In this document: piece by piece, positions 43,208 to 52,267 of the stretch
Layout of the letters: every line of letters starts with the position of its first letter
How positions within the stretch are numbered: position 1 is the first letter of the stretch
Notes under the pieces: model-generated
Seen by the model: only the letters and a program-made list of their open reading frames with translations
What the model was told of the DNA's origin: nothing
Database searches by the model: none
DNA from: UBA3700 sp963592135
Lineage (GTDB): Bacteria; Bacillota; Clostridia; Christensenellales; UBA3700
Reading direction: 5' to 3'
NCBI GenBank assembly: GCA_963592135.1
Contig: CAVAVP010000031.1
Location: 7,822 to 71,821, forward strand
Length of the DNA stretch: 64,000 nucleotides
Translations under genes and position numbers: made by a program

Positions 43208-44851
43208 TTATTCTTTAATTATTTTTCCATTTTGAATATCAAAAGAGAAAGACTGAGCAATGCCATTAATTGTGTATTCAATAGAAATAACAGTAGGTGT
43301 AATGTATTCGGCATCTAGAACTTCTATATCATCTCTTTGGAAAGAAGTTTTTAAATGATTTAATTGTGTTTCGTTGTATGTTCCGATATTGTCTGAAACA
43401 AATAATACACCACCGAAAATTTTATTTACATCGGCTATGATTTCTTTTTGTTCGTCATTTAATTTAATATTATAATCTCTAATAAAGAATACATCAGGAT
43501 CATTTACGAAGGCTCTTCCATTTAGATGTCTTCTAAAAATTGTACAGTTTATTGTGTTTATAGTAGATACTTTTTCTCTATGTAAAAGTTTGTCCAAGAA
43601 AGATTCTTGCCATTGAAGATTTACATCTGCTCCAATTCTACAGAAATCAACTTTGCCAAAACAAGCCCCAAGAGGAACACCGCATCCTAAAATAAGTTTA
43701 TTTCCAACGCAAGCTCTAATAAAATCCATAGCCTCACACATTATTTGACCACGAGATTTATTTTGTCTTGGAATCATACATGTAGCATATAGGAAATCTA
43801 GTTTAACTAAATCGAAATTCCACTTATTTAATATTGTATCAAAAACTTCTTTTAGATATTCTTGAACTTCTTTATTTAAAAAGTCTAGTGCATAAAAGCC
43901 AAGTGGATTCCAGTTTAAACCTGCATGAATAGGGGATCCATCTTTGTTTCTTAAAATCCAATTAGGATGCTCTTTATATAAATTGGAAGATTTTATTACT
44001 CCAAAAGGAGCAAGCCATAATCCCGCTTTTATGCCTTGAGCGTGAATCCTATCCGTAAGTTCTCTCATGTCTCCAAATTGAGGCTTAACTGAAAGCCAAT
44101 CGCCAACGGCTTGTTGGTATCCATCATCTATTTGGAAAAAGTCTGGGGTAATATTTGCATTTTTAAAACTATCTAAGTCTTGTTCTATATTTTCTCTTGT
44201 AACTTTAGTGTAATAGTTATACCAAGAGGTGTATCCTGTAGCATTTTTCATTCTAAGAGCCGGAAGATTTTGCAATGAGAAATATCTATCAAAAACTTCG
44301 TCATATTCGCCAATGAAATATCCTAAATTTAAGATTTCATATGGAGTACTGATTTTAACACCTTCTAACTCTTTTGTTATACTAATTGAATTTTTCTTAC
44401 TATTTATAGAGATTATCGTAAAGCCATACTTTTCAGTCATTGAACCATAAAGGTATACTTTGTTTAAATCTCTAATATATGCATAAGTAAATCCATGAAA
44501 ACAACCTTTCTCTTTTGGATATTTTATAAAATTTTCATCGCCATAAGCTTTTATATAAGGGCAAATTTTACTAAGAAATGAAGATTTTGGTAATTTTTCA
44601 TTAATTGAAAACTCTTTAGAATCTGTCCATGATTGATATCCGTTCACAAAAATCTTAGTTTGTGGTGTAAATAAATGAGTAGCCTCAAAATAAACATGTA
44701 AATTTGAAATTTCAGTTTTTGGATAAATCACAGCCTTAAAAATTTCTTCTTTGACAGATGTAACTATATCAAAGTGTTCATTAGATAATGAGTCTGTTTC
44801 ATGCTTAATTCCGTTTGCAGTGTAGATGATTCTATACTTAAAAGTTTTCAT
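43208..44851 (-). CDS. Alpha-galactosidase-like glycoside hydrolase, family GH36
   Basis: This 547-residue cytoplasmic enzyme has a beta-sandwich N-terminal domain and a (beta/alpha)8 barrel. The barrel contains GYTSWYNYYT, FFQIDDGYQ, GLWLAPFGVI, LVKLDFLYA (Asp nucleophile) and FCRIGADVNLQW (Asp acid/base), the layout of GH36 alpha-galactosidases. It is shorter than the about 720 residues of typical GH36 enzymes, chiefly at the C terminus. No signal peptide is seen. It stands alone on the minus strand; sugar specificity cannot be set from sequence. Confidence 0.82.
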   Translation of the reverse strand: MKTFKYRIIYTANGIKHETDSLSNEHFDIVTSVKEEIFKAVIYPKTEISNLHVYFEATHLFTPQTKIFVNGYQSWTDSKEFSINEKLPKSSFLSKICPYIKAYGDENFIKYPKEKGCFHGFTYAYIRDLNKVYLYGSMTEKYGFTIISINSKKNSISITKELEGVKISTPYEILNLGYFIGEYDEVFDRYFSLQNLPALRMKNATGYTSWYNYYTKVTRENIEQDLDSFKNANITPDFFQIDDGYQQAVGDWLSVKPQFGDMRELTDRIHAQGIKAGLWLAPFGVIKSSNLYKEHPNWILRNKDGSPIHAGLNWNPLGFYALDFLNKEVQEYLKEVFDTILNKWNFDLVKLDFLYATCMIPRQNKSRGQIMCEAMDFIRACVGNKLILGCGVPLGACFGKVDFCRIGADVNLQWQESFLDKLLHREKVSTINTINCTIFRRHLNGRAFVNDPDVFFIRDYNIKLNDEQKEIIADVNKIFGGVLFVSDNIGTYNETQLNHLKTSFQRDDIEVLDAEYITPTVISIEYTINGIAQSFSFDIQNGKIIKE

Positions 44852-44867
44852 TGTATTTCCCCTTATA

Positions 44868-44886
44868 ACAAAGGATTTGCCTTTGT
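44868..44886 (-). promoter_or_regulatory. Inverted repeat at the GH36 translation start region
   Basis: ACAAAGG-ATTTG-CCTTTGT is a perfect 7-bp inverted repeat directly upstream of the GH36 ribosome site (AAGGGG). It may be an operator or an mRNA hairpin affecting translation; no regulator gene is adjacent. Confidence 0.35.
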
Positions 44887-44988
44887 GTCTATTATTACAA
44901 TAGCACGAAATCTTTTTAAAAAAAAATATTTAATTTTGTAAAATTAAAAAAAAATTTGAAAAATTATTTTAAAAAATTTAAATTATTC

Positions 44989-45017
44989 TTGACAATATCG
45001 ATATTACCTAATATATT
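44989..45017 (+). promoter_or_regulatory. Promoter of the PerR-like/rubrerythrin operon with palindrome
   Basis: TTGACA (44989-44994) and TATATT (45012-45017) have a 17-base spacer, and the spacer begins with the palindrome AATATCGATATT (44994-45005), a likely autoregulatory site. The predicted start of transcription (about 45024) coincides with the ATG. Confidence 0.7.
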
Positions 45018-45023
45018 ATAAGT

Positions 45024-45449
45024 ATGAGATATTCAGTTAAGCGAAATACAATACTAGAAAATTTACAAAACTTGAAAACGCATCCGACTGCAGAGGATAT
45101 TGAGCAAATTTGTAAAGATATACATGTTTCGACTCCAACTGTCTATAGAAATATGAGCCAACTTGAAGAAGAGGGAGTTGTGCAAAGAATATGCACCCCT
45201 TTTGGAAAAGAAAGATATGATGGCGATGTCTCATGGCATAATCATGTAATATGTCCGGTGTGTGGAAAAATAACAGATGTGCCAATTTCTAAAGAAGTGA
45301 AGGAGCTTTTAGAGAAGGAAAATCTAGATAATGGATATAGTAAAGCAAATGTTGTTTTCTATAAAAATTGTGATGGTTGTGATTCTTTAAAAACTAAATA
45401 TAATTTAAACAAAAAAAATAAAAAAACGGAGGATTTTAAAAATGGCTAA
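45024..45449 (+). CDS. Fur/PerR-family regulator
   Basis: The 141-residue regulator has the Fur winged helix (THPTAEDIEQICKDIHVSTP and TVYRNMSQLEEEGVVQRI), the HNHVICPVCGKITDVP segment and a second Cys pair near NCDGCDSL for the structural zinc. Adjacency to rubrerythrin and the palindromic promoter favour PerR (peroxide sensing) over Fur. Binding residues HNHVIC correspond to the regulatory metal site. No ribosome site precedes the ATG and the promoter lies seven bases away, so the message may be leaderless. It overlaps rubrerythrin by eight bases. Confidence 0.85.
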   Translation: MRYSVKRNTILENLQNLKTHPTAEDIEQICKDIHVSTPTVYRNMSQLEEEGVVQRICTPFGKERYDGDVSWHNHVICPVCGKITDVPISKEVKELLEKENLDNGYSKANVVFYKNCDGCDSLKTKYNLNKKNKKTEDFKNG

Positions 45450-45993
45450 GTATGTTTGCCCTGTATGTGGTTACACACATGAAGGTGATTCTGCTCCTGA
45501 AAAATGCCCATTGTGTGGAGCTTCTGGTGCAAAATTCACAAAAGTAGATGATTCTGGAAAATTAGATCTTGCTGACGAACATAAAGTAGGTTCAGCTAAA
45601 GATTTAGATCCAAGAGTTGTAGAAGATTTAAGAAGCAATTTTCAAGGAGAATGTTCTGAGGTAGGAATGTATCTTGCTATGTCTAGACAAGCAGATAGAG
45701 AGGGTTATCCTGAAATTGCGGAGGCTTTTAAAAGATATGCGTTAGAGGAAGCTGAGCATGCAGCAAAGTTTGCTGAACTTTTAGGTGAGGTTGTTACGGA
45801 TTCTACAGAGAAAAATCTTAAGATGAGAATAGATGCAGAAGTTGGAGCCTGTGCTGGAAAGAAAGCATTAGCAAAACTTGCAAAAGAGTTAAATTATGAT
45901 GCAGTTCATGACACAGTACATGAAATGGCTAAAGATGAAGCAAGGCATGGCTGTGGCTTTAATGGACTATATAATAGATACTTCAGAAAATAA
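45442..45993 (+). CDS. Reverse rubrerythrin
   Basis: The 183 residues carry a rubredoxin-like Fe(Cys)4 module at the N terminus (YVCPVCGYTHEGDSAP, EKCPLCGASG), followed by a four-helix di-iron domain (NFQGECSEVGMYLAM, ALEEAEHAAKFAE, VHEMAKDEARHGCGF). In ordinary rubrerythrin the rubredoxin module is C-terminal, so this is the reverse type found in clostridia, which reduces H2O2 and O2 with electrons from NADH-linked donors. It is expressed with the PerR-like regulator, with GGAGG as ribosome site inside the upstream gene. Confidence 0.93.
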   Translation: MAKYVCPVCGYTHEGDSAPEKCPLCGASGAKFTKVDDSGKLDLADEHKVGSAKDLDPRVVEDLRSNFQGECSEVGMYLAMSRQADREGYPEIAEAFKRYALEEAEHAAKFAELLGEVVTDSTEKNLKMRIDAEVGACAGKKALAKLAKELNYDAVHDTVHEMAKDEARHGCGFNGLYNRYFRK

Positions 45994-46018
45994 TAAAATA
46001 ACAACTTAAAATTAACTG

Positions 46019-46045
46019 GCCTATCTTAAAAAAGATAGGCTTTTT
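46019..46045 (+). terminator. Terminator after rubrerythrin
   Basis: GCCTATCTT and AAGATAGGC form a 9-bp stem (46019-46027, 46032-46040) followed by TTTTT. Confidence 0.85.
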
Positions 46046-46059
46046 CTTTATTAAAAATA

Positions 46060-46088
46060 TTGAAAAAGCATTGCTATTTTGATATAGT
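46060..46088 (+). promoter_or_regulatory. Promoter of the DUF1846 gene
   Basis: TTGAAA (46060-46065) and TATAGT (46083-46088), 17-base spacer. Confidence 0.6.
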
Positions 46089-46129
46089 TAAATAGTTATT
46101 TTTTATATTGATTAATTAAAGGAGCACGT

Positions 46130-47605
46130 ATGTATAAAATTGGTTTTGATAGTGACAAATATCTAAAGATGCAATCGGAAAAAATTCAAGAAAGAATTAA
46201 TAAGTTTGGTGGAAAACTATACATAGAGTTTGGTGGTAAATTATTTGATGATTTTCACGCCTCGCGAGTGCTACCTGGGTTTGCTCCAGATAACAAAATA
46301 AAAATGTTGTCTAAATTAAAAGAAGATGCTGAAATAGTTATTGCAGTTAGTGCTATTGATATAGCTAAAAATAAGATTAGAGCCGACTATGGTATAACAT
46401 ATGAAGAAGATGTTATAAGACTTGCTAAAATATTTAAGTCGTACGGCTTATATGTGGGTTCAATTGTAATTACAAAATTCACAGAAGATAACGAACAAGC
46501 AAAGACATATCAAACAAAATTAGAAAAATTAGGTTTTAAAGTATATAGACATTATCCAATAAAAGGATATCCAACAAATACCTCATTTATTGTATCTGAT
46601 GAAGGTTATGGCAAGAATGATTATATTGAAACTACAAGAAAACTTGTAATAGTTACAGCGCCAGGTCCTGGTTCTGGTAAAATGGCTACTTGCCTATCTC
46701 AGCTTTATCATGAAAATAAGAGAGGTAATAAAGTTGGTTATGCAAAATATGAAACATTCCCAATTTGGAATTTACCATTAAATCATGAAGTAAATATCGC
46801 TTATGAGGCAGCGACAGCAGATTTGAATGATGTTAACATGATAGATCCATGGCATTTAGCGGCATATGGTGAAACAACAGTTAACTATAATAGAGATGTT
46901 GAAATATTCCCGGTGCTTAATGCTATGTTTGAAAAGATACTGGGCGAATCTCCATATAAGTCACCAACAGATATGGGTGTAAATATGGCAGGTTTTGGAA
47001 TTTGTGATGATGCAGTATGCAGGGAAGCTTCAGCTCAGGAAGTTGTAAGAAGATACTATAAGGCTTTAGAGAATGAAAGAAGAAATAATTTAGAGCCAAA
47101 TGAATCTGAAAAAATTTTATTAATAATGAATAAAGCTGGAATATCTCCAGAAATTAGAAAAACAATAAAGATTGCAAATGATTATTCAAGCGAATTAAAC
47201 TGCCCATGTGCTGCACTTGAACTTCCTGACGGAACTATAATAAAAGGCAAGACCTCGGATGTTTTTGGGTGCTCAGCTGGTTTAGTTTTAAATGCTTTAA
47301 AACATTTAGCAGGAATTGATCAAGAAATAGATGTTTTATCTAGAAGAAGTTTAACTCCAATTCAATCATTAAAAAAGAACTATTTAGGAAGCAAAAATCC
47401 AAGACTTCATATAGATGAGATGTTAATTGCTTTATCTACATCTGCTTCAACAAACGAAAAAGCAGCAAAAGTTTTGGAACAAATTCCTAATTTAAAAAAC
47501 AGCGAAGTTCACACATCAGTTTTGCTTGCTAGAAATGATGAAAAAGTATTTAGAAAATTAGGCATCAATTTAACCAGTGAACCTGTTTTTGAAAATAAAA
47601 TATAA
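46130..47605 (+). CDS. DUF1846 family protein
   Basis: This 491-residue protein is a full-length DUF1846 member, a conserved cytoplasmic family in Firmicutes and Actinobacteria of unknown function. It starts with IGFDSDKYLKMQSEKIQERI and contains VTAPGPGSGKMATCLSQLYHE, a P-loop-like glycine-rich motif near residues 175-195, then NMAGFGICDDAVCREAS and LELPDGTIIKGKTS. Structural work on relatives is recalled, but no established reaction is known to me. It is a single-gene transcript with its own promoter, AAAGGAG site and terminator. Confidence 0.85.
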   Translation: MYKIGFDSDKYLKMQSEKIQERINKFGGKLYIEFGGKLFDDFHASRVLPGFAPDNKIKMLSKLKEDAEIVIAVSAIDIAKNKIRADYGITYEEDVIRLAKIFKSYGLYVGSIVITKFTEDNEQAKTYQTKLEKLGFKVYRHYPIKGYPTNTSFIVSDEGYGKNDYIETTRKLVIVTAPGPGSGKMATCLSQLYHENKRGNKVGYAKYETFPIWNLPLNHEVNIAYEAATADLNDVNMIDPWHLAAYGETTVNYNRDVEIFPVLNAMFEKILGESPYKSPTDMGVNMAGFGICDDAVCREASAQEVVRRYYKALENERRNNLEPNESEKILLIMNKAGISPEIRKTIKIANDYSSELNCPCAALELPDGTIIKGKTSDVFGCSAGLVLNALKHLAGIDQEIDVLSRRSLTPIQSLKKNYLGSKNPRLHIDEMLIALSTSASTNEKAAKVLEQIPNLKNSEVHTSVLLARNDEKVFRKLGINLTSEPVFENKI

Positions 47606-47629
47606 ACATATAAATTGTTAAGTAAATTA

Positions 47630-47660
47630 GGGCTATTTCGTTTAAGGAATAGCCTATTTA
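47630..47660 (+). terminator. Terminator after the DUF1846 gene
   Basis: GGCTATT (47631-47637) and AATAGCC (47648-47654) form a stem with inner C/G pairing; followed by TATTTATTTT, a modest U tract. Confidence 0.6.
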
Positions 47661-47685
47661 TTTTCTTTTAATATTTTTAATATTA

Positions 47686-47694
47686 TGGTATAAT
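47686..47694 (+). promoter_or_regulatory. Extended -10 promoter of the MFS transporter
   Basis: TGGTATAAT (TATAAT at 47689-47694) is an extended -10 with only a weak -35. Confidence 0.5.
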
Positions 47695-47730
47695 CAACAA
47701 TAATATAAATAAACAAAAAAGGGATTAATT

Positions 47731-49269
47731 ATGAGTGATGGATTAAAACTAAATTACAAAAGAACTTTAAAAGTTGGTTTTGCATTTATGGGCATAATGC
47801 TGTTTTGGGAAGTATATGACTATATAATGCCACTTATTTTAGCAAATTATTTTGGATTATCTGCTGCCGAATATGGAATTATTATGGGACTAGATAATCT
47901 TTTAGCAATATTTTTATTACCATTCTTTGGTTCATTAAGTGACAAAGCAGTTAAGGCTAAAATGGGTAGACGAACACATTTTATTTTTTGGGGTTCAATA
48001 GCAGCAGCCGTGTCAGTTGTGTTTTTGATGATATCAGAATTTTTGCAATATGAAAAAATTATGGGTACAGCAGTTGCAAGTTTACAAGATTTAGATGCAA
48101 AAGCTAATGCACTTGAAATTCAAGATATTGTAAATAATTTAATATCAAATGGCTATGTAAATAGTAGTTGGGCAACAACTTGGATGGTAGGAGATGTAAC
48201 TTCTAATATAACAACTATTCAAACCGAGGCGGCTCGTTCTGTTATGGCAGCAAATCCTATATATCTAGTTTTATTTATAATTGCTCTTTTATGCGTGTTG
48301 GTTTCTATGGCATCATATAGATCTCCAGCTATTGCTTTAATGCCAGATGTAACGCCAAAACCATTAAGATCGCAAGCGAATGCTTTGATTACCTTAATGG
48401 GTGGTGTAGGTGGAGCGTTATCTATTTTGGTTTATATGATATTTGGTTCTAAAAAATATGAAACACACTTTGCTTTATGGGGAGTAACTGCAGGATTATT
48501 GCTAGTTGTACTTGTCTTATATATGTTCCTTGTCAAGGAAAAGCAATTTGTTCAAGATAGATTAGATGAAGAAGAAAAGTATGGTGTAGTAGATGAGGAA
48601 GAGGAAGAGTCAAAACATGGACAAACAAAACTTCCAAAAGAAAAATTTGTTTCTTTAATCCTTATAATGGCAACAGTATTTTTATGGTTTATGGGATATA
48701 ACTGTGTAAGATCTCATATGTCAGTGTATTGTACAAATTACTTACAAATACCACAAAAGGTTGTAACAATTGTTAATTTAGCAAATGGTATTGGTGGTGC
48801 TGTAGCATTAATTCCGTGTGCATTTTTGGCTGGCAAGATTGGAAGAAGAAAAACAATATTTTTGGGATTGATACTCGCATCGTTAACTTATATTCCATGT
48901 TTCTTTATGACAGCTGCAACTCCAGGTGTTAGTATAATTTTCCCAATATGTTTTATTCTATCTGGATTTGGCATGGTATTTGTAAACGTAAATACACTTC
49001 CAATGGTTACAGAGTTATCAAAGGGAAGTAATGTTGGAAAATATACAGGATATTATTATGTTGCAACAATGACAGCTCAAGCTATAACTCCATTCGTAGC
49101 AGGGCTAATTATGGAAATTGATGGTTACAATACATATAAATATTTATTTGTGTACGCAATAAGTTTTGTTATATTGGCTATGATTACAGCAAGTCAAATC
49201 AAGTATGGTGATTCGAAAGCCGGAAAGATGAGCGCAGTTGAAATTATTAATCAAGCAGGGGAAGACTAA
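47731..49269 (+). CDS. MFS transporter, SLC45/GPH-like
   Basis: The 512-residue membrane protein has about twelve helices. FGSLSDKAVKAKMGRRTHFI after the second helix is the MFS A-type loop as seen in SLC45 (sucrose) and GPH sugar transporters. A long extracytoplasmic loop (about residues 110-160) and an acidic cytoplasmic loop (DEEEKYGVVDEEEEESKHGQ) between the two halves are notable. AGKIGRRKTIFLG repeats the loop motif in the second half. A proton- or sodium-coupled sugar or glycoside is the usual substrate of relatives. The stop codon is one base before the next gene. Confidence 0.82.
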   Translation: MSDGLKLNYKRTLKVGFAFMGIMLFWEVYDYIMPLILANYFGLSAAEYGIIMGLDNLLAIFLLPFFGSLSDKAVKAKMGRRTHFIFWGSIAAAVSVVFLMISEFLQYEKIMGTAVASLQDLDAKANALEIQDIVNNLISNGYVNSSWATTWMVGDVTSNITTIQTEAARSVMAANPIYLVLFIIALLCVLVSMASYRSPAIALMPDVTPKPLRSQANALITLMGGVGGALSILVYMIFGSKKYETHFALWGVTAGLLLVVLVLYMFLVKEKQFVQDRLDEEEKYGVVDEEEEESKHGQTKLPKEKFVSLILIMATVFLWFMGYNCVRSHMSVYCTNYLQIPQKVVTIVNLANGIGGAVALIPCAFLAGKIGRRKTIFLGLILASLTYIPCFFMTAATPGVSIIFPICFILSGFGMVFVNVNTLPMVTELSKGSNVGKYTGYYYVATMTAQAITPFVAGLIMEIDGYNTYKYLFVYAISFVILAMITASQIKYGDSKAGKMSAVEIINQAGED

Positions 49270-49270
49270 G

Positions 49271-50740
49271 ATGGCAAATTCTAAAAAGAAAAAGAGTGAA
49301 AAAAATATAGAAGACAAAGTTCAAGATTCTATAAAGAAAAACGTAAAAAAAAGTGCTAAAAAAACAGTAAAAAAAGCAGCTAAAGGTAATAAACAAGCAA
49401 TAGTTGCTATAGTTGCTGTAGTAATTGTTATAGTTGTTGCAGCCGTTGCTTTATATTTTATTAATCCAGATATTTATAAAGAAATATTCTCTTTAATGGC
49501 TGGAAGTGGTGAAATAGAACAAGATACAACAATTACAACAAATGATGGTACATCGATTAAGCCAAGTGAACCAAAAAGCGATGGAACAAGAACTGCAAAT
49601 GCTGGAATTACAACATACACAGTAAACTCAGGCGATCTTGCTATGTATATGTTAGATGTAGGCCAGGGAGATTGTATATATATTGAATTCCCAGATGGTA
49701 AAGATATGATTATAGATTCGGGTAATGCAGGGGGTAAGAATTTTTCATCTTATAATGGTGGAGAAGCATATGCTAATTTAGAAACGCTGGTTTCTGATGA
49801 TACAATAGATTATCTAATGGTAACTCATACCGATCAAGACCATATTTCGTTTATGGATGACGTTATTAACAATTACCAAATTAATCATATTTATATGCCA
49901 AATGTATTATCTGAACATAAAAATACAACTGCAGCAAGTTTAGATGTGAGTAAACTTTCGTTATTTACAGACGAGGACACAATTACGACTGAAGTTTATT
50001 CTGCATTTTTTATTGCTGCTTTAACTGAGCCAAGTTGTGATATTAAATTAAATATAGGCAACTTCACAATATCCGGAAGCGGTTGGAGTATAGATTTCTT
50101 CTGTTTTACCTCTGAAGAATGGACCGAAAATACATTAAAAGATGCTCATGAAAAGAATGCAGTTTCTCCAGTTGGAATACTTTCTTGTAATGGAAGAAAA
50201 ATAGTTTTAACAGGGGATTCAAATGAAGAAAACGAACCAGGTGCATTAAAGAAGATTAAAGCTTTTTATGGGGTAGACAAACTAGATTGTGATGTGTTAA
50301 AGGTAGGACATCATGGATCAGAGACATCCTCAATGACAGAATTTTTGGATTTCTTTAGTTGTGAGTATGCTATGATTGGTTGTAATGCTGATGGAAACAC
50401 TTTTGAACATCCAAGATATAACACGCTTGTTAGACTTGCTAGAAGAAATATGAATCTTTATAGAACAGATTTAAATGGATGTATGTTACTAATTATAAGC
50501 AGCGATGGTGCTATTTCGTTTAAGACAGAATATAGTGTAGACAATGAAACGTTATGGAGTGGACTTTGTCAAAAAATTAATGAAACCGGCACTAAACAAG
50601 AAACGGATGATTACATTATCTATAATGGTGAATATGCAAAAGATGAAGAAAATAAAACTATTTATATAAAATTAGTTGCTACAGCAACAAGTAAGGAAAT
50701 TTATTTAGATAAATTATCTTATAGTAAAGATTTTTCATAA
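49271..50740 (+). CDS. Membrane-anchored metallo-beta-lactamase-fold protein (ComEC C-terminal-like)
   Basis: The 489-residue protein has a Lys-rich cytoplasmic N terminus (residues 1-42, with KKNVKKSAKKTVKKAAKG), one transmembrane helix (43-67), then an extracellular MBL domain: MYMLDVGQGDCIYIEFPDG, MVTHTDQDHISFMDDV (the HxDxDH variant) and VLKVGHHGSETSSMTEF. The domain resembles the nuclease-like C-terminal part of ComEC/Rec2 and stand-alone ComEC-like hydrolases. It may act on DNA or phosphodiesters outside the cell, which is inference. The ATG at 49271 is used because a GGGGAAG site precedes it. Confidence 0.82.
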   Translation: MANSKKKKSEKNIEDKVQDSIKKNVKKSAKKTVKKAAKGNKQAIVAIVAVVIVIVVAAVALYFINPDIYKEIFSLMAGSGEIEQDTTITTNDGTSIKPSEPKSDGTRTANAGITTYTVNSGDLAMYMLDVGQGDCIYIEFPDGKDMIIDSGNAGGKNFSSYNGGEAYANLETLVSDDTIDYLMVTHTDQDHISFMDDVINNYQINHIYMPNVLSEHKNTTAASLDVSKLSLFTDEDTITTEVYSAFFIAALTEPSCDIKLNIGNFTISGSGWSIDFFCFTSEEWTENTLKDAHEKNAVSPVGILSCNGRKIVLTGDSNEENEPGALKKIKAFYGVDKLDCDVLKVGHHGSETSSMTEFLDFFSCEYAMIGCNADGNTFEHPRYNTLVRLARRNMNLYRTDLNGCMLLIISSDGAISFKTEYSVDNETLWSGLCQKINETGTKQETDDYIIYNGEYAKDEENKTIYIKLVATATSKEIYLDKLSYSKDFS

Positions 50741-50748
50741 GGAGTATT

Positions 50749-51576
50749 ATGACGAGTTTTGATATAGAATTAGTAGGTAAAATAGGGTCTATGGCTCTTA
50801 TAGATAAGAAAAATGGGCAAATGGACTATAACACCATTGCTAGAATTTCTAGAGAGTTAAAACCTGGCTATGTATGGGTTACATCTGGAGCTACCGAAAT
50901 AGGAAGATTGGATTATATAAAAAGAAATGGATGTGAACTTACTGGAGATAGTCAAGCATGTAAAACAGATTATTCCGCTCAAGGTCAAACGATTTTAATG
51001 GACACATATAGACAATTTATAGATGCTAGATATTCTGTAAGACAAATACTAGTTGAAAATCAACATTTTAACGATAACGAAAAGAAGGAATATTTAAAAT
51101 CTCTTTTACTTAGATGCCCAAAACAAAATGCAATACCAATTATTAACTATAACGATCCCTTGTCTCCCGAGGAAATTGTAAAGGTTGAGATAGAGGCCTT
51201 ATTAAAGAAAGGACAAAAAGCAGTACATTTAGCAGATAATGATGAAACTGCAGCACAAGTGGCTCAACTTTTAAAATGTAAAAACTTACTTATATATACT
51301 TCCACAATTGGAATATATTCAAATCCAAAGGATGAAAGTTCATTGATAAAGGAAATTGTTGGGAAAGATTCATATGAGCTTTTAGAGGCTATTACAGAAG
51401 CTCAAAAAGCATGTAACGGAACTTCAAGAACAGGTTCTAATGGAGCGGGAGCAAAATTAGAATATATTAAAGGCCCTGCAGTAAATGGTACTAAAGTGTA
51501 TATTGCAAGTCCTAAATATACAATAAAAGAAATTTTATCCGGTGATGCTCCTTGTACTAGAATACATATAAAATAA
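50749..51576 (+). CDS. Amino acid kinase family protein, glutamate 5-kinase-like
   Basis: The 275-residue protein matches the kinase domain of glutamate 5-kinase: VGKIGSMALI, VWVTSGATEIG, QTILMDTYRQFIDARYSVRQ, IPIINYNDPLSPEEI, LADNDETAAQVAQL and GAGAKLEYIKG. The C-terminal PUA domain of full ProB is absent and some canonical residues differ (NYNDPLS for NENDTVS). It starts eight bases after the MBL gene with AAGGAG. No proA or proC is near, so proline synthesis is uncertain; another carboxylate kinase activity is possible. Confidence 0.65.
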   Translation: MTSFDIELVGKIGSMALIDKKNGQMDYNTIARISRELKPGYVWVTSGATEIGRLDYIKRNGCELTGDSQACKTDYSAQGQTILMDTYRQFIDARYSVRQILVENQHFNDNEKKEYLKSLLLRCPKQNAIPIINYNDPLSPEEIVKVEIEALLKKGQKAVHLADNDETAAQVAQLLKCKNLLIYTSTIGIYSNPKDESSLIKEIVGKDSYELLEAITEAQKACNGTSRTGSNGAGAKLEYIKGPAVNGTKVYIASPKYTIKEILSGDAPCTRIHIK

Positions 51577-51596
51577 AAAATTTGTATTATAAAAAT

Positions 51597-51631
51597 GAGG
51601 TAGTTTTAAATAAAACCACCTCAATTTTTTT
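51597..51631. terminator. Bidirectional terminator
   Basis: GAGGTAGTTTT and AAAACCACCTC (51597-51607, 51612-51622) form an 11-bp stem with one mismatch, As to the left and seven Ts to the right, between convergent genes. Confidence 0.8.
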
Positions 51632-51645
51632 AGAAAGAAATTTTA

Positions 51646-52113
51646 TTATTCGCTAATTTCCACTTTGTTTCCATTCCAAGAATAAGAAATTGTAGACACA
51701 TTATATGAAGCAATATTTGTTCTATCAAATTCGCTTGAATGAATTACTATATATACTTCATTTTTGTTTGCATTAAACATTTTTTCTAAATCTAAAGTGA
51801 TTTCAAATGAATAATTAGAATTAACTTGTAATTCTTCTTTTGTAACTTTTAATAATGTGTTTTCGGTATATGAATTACTTGTATATGGATAATCATAAGT
51901 GTATGTAATTATGTAATAATCTTTTAGACTTGAAGTATCATTATAAGTAATAGTGCCTTTTAATGTGTCATTGCTAGATAAAGTGCTATTTCTAGTGTAT
52001 TTTACAGTAACTGTATCGACATAAGATGTAATTTCAACTTTTGAACTACAGGAAACTAAAAATAAAGATAATAGAAGGACTAGTAGTAGCGGCAATAATT
52101 TAAATTTTTTCAT
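51646..52113 (-). CDS. Small exported lipoprotein, unknown function
   Basis: The 155 residues start with a lipoprotein signal peptide: basic MKKFK, a Leu-rich core, and the lipobox LVSC with Cys22 as the lipid site. The mature part is Thr-, Ser- and Tyr-rich with alternating polar/hydrophobic residues, suggesting a beta-sandwich of about 130 residues. No family is recognised. It is on the minus strand as a single gene, with AAAGGAG as ribosome site, between the kinase-like gene and nifJ. Confidence 0.75.
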   Translation of the reverse strand: MKKFKLLPLLLVLLLSLFLVSCSSKVEITSYVDTVTVKYTRNSTLSSNDTLKGTITYNDTSSLKDYYIITYTYDYPYTSNSYTENTLLKVTKEELQVNSNYSFEITLDLEKMFNANKNEVYIVIHSSEFDRTNIASYNVSTISYSWNGNKVEISE

Positions 52114-52210
52114 TGGTTTTTCTCCTTTTTTTATGTTTTAACTATATCATTTAATAAATAAAATTAAAAGAACATAATAAAAAATTAGCAGAGAATATTT
52201 GTTCTAACAT

Positions 52211-52247
52211 AAAAAGTGGAACTTATAAGTTATATAAGTTCCACTTT
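52211..52247 (-). terminator. Terminator of nifJ
   Basis: AAAGTGGAACTTATA and TATAAGTTCCACTTT (52213-52227, 52233-52247) are perfect 15-bp arms; on the minus strand the stem is followed by TTTTTATG. It lies 20 bases after the nifJ stop codon. Confidence 0.85.
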
Positions 52248-52267
52248 GATTTGTGTTTTAATAAGGA

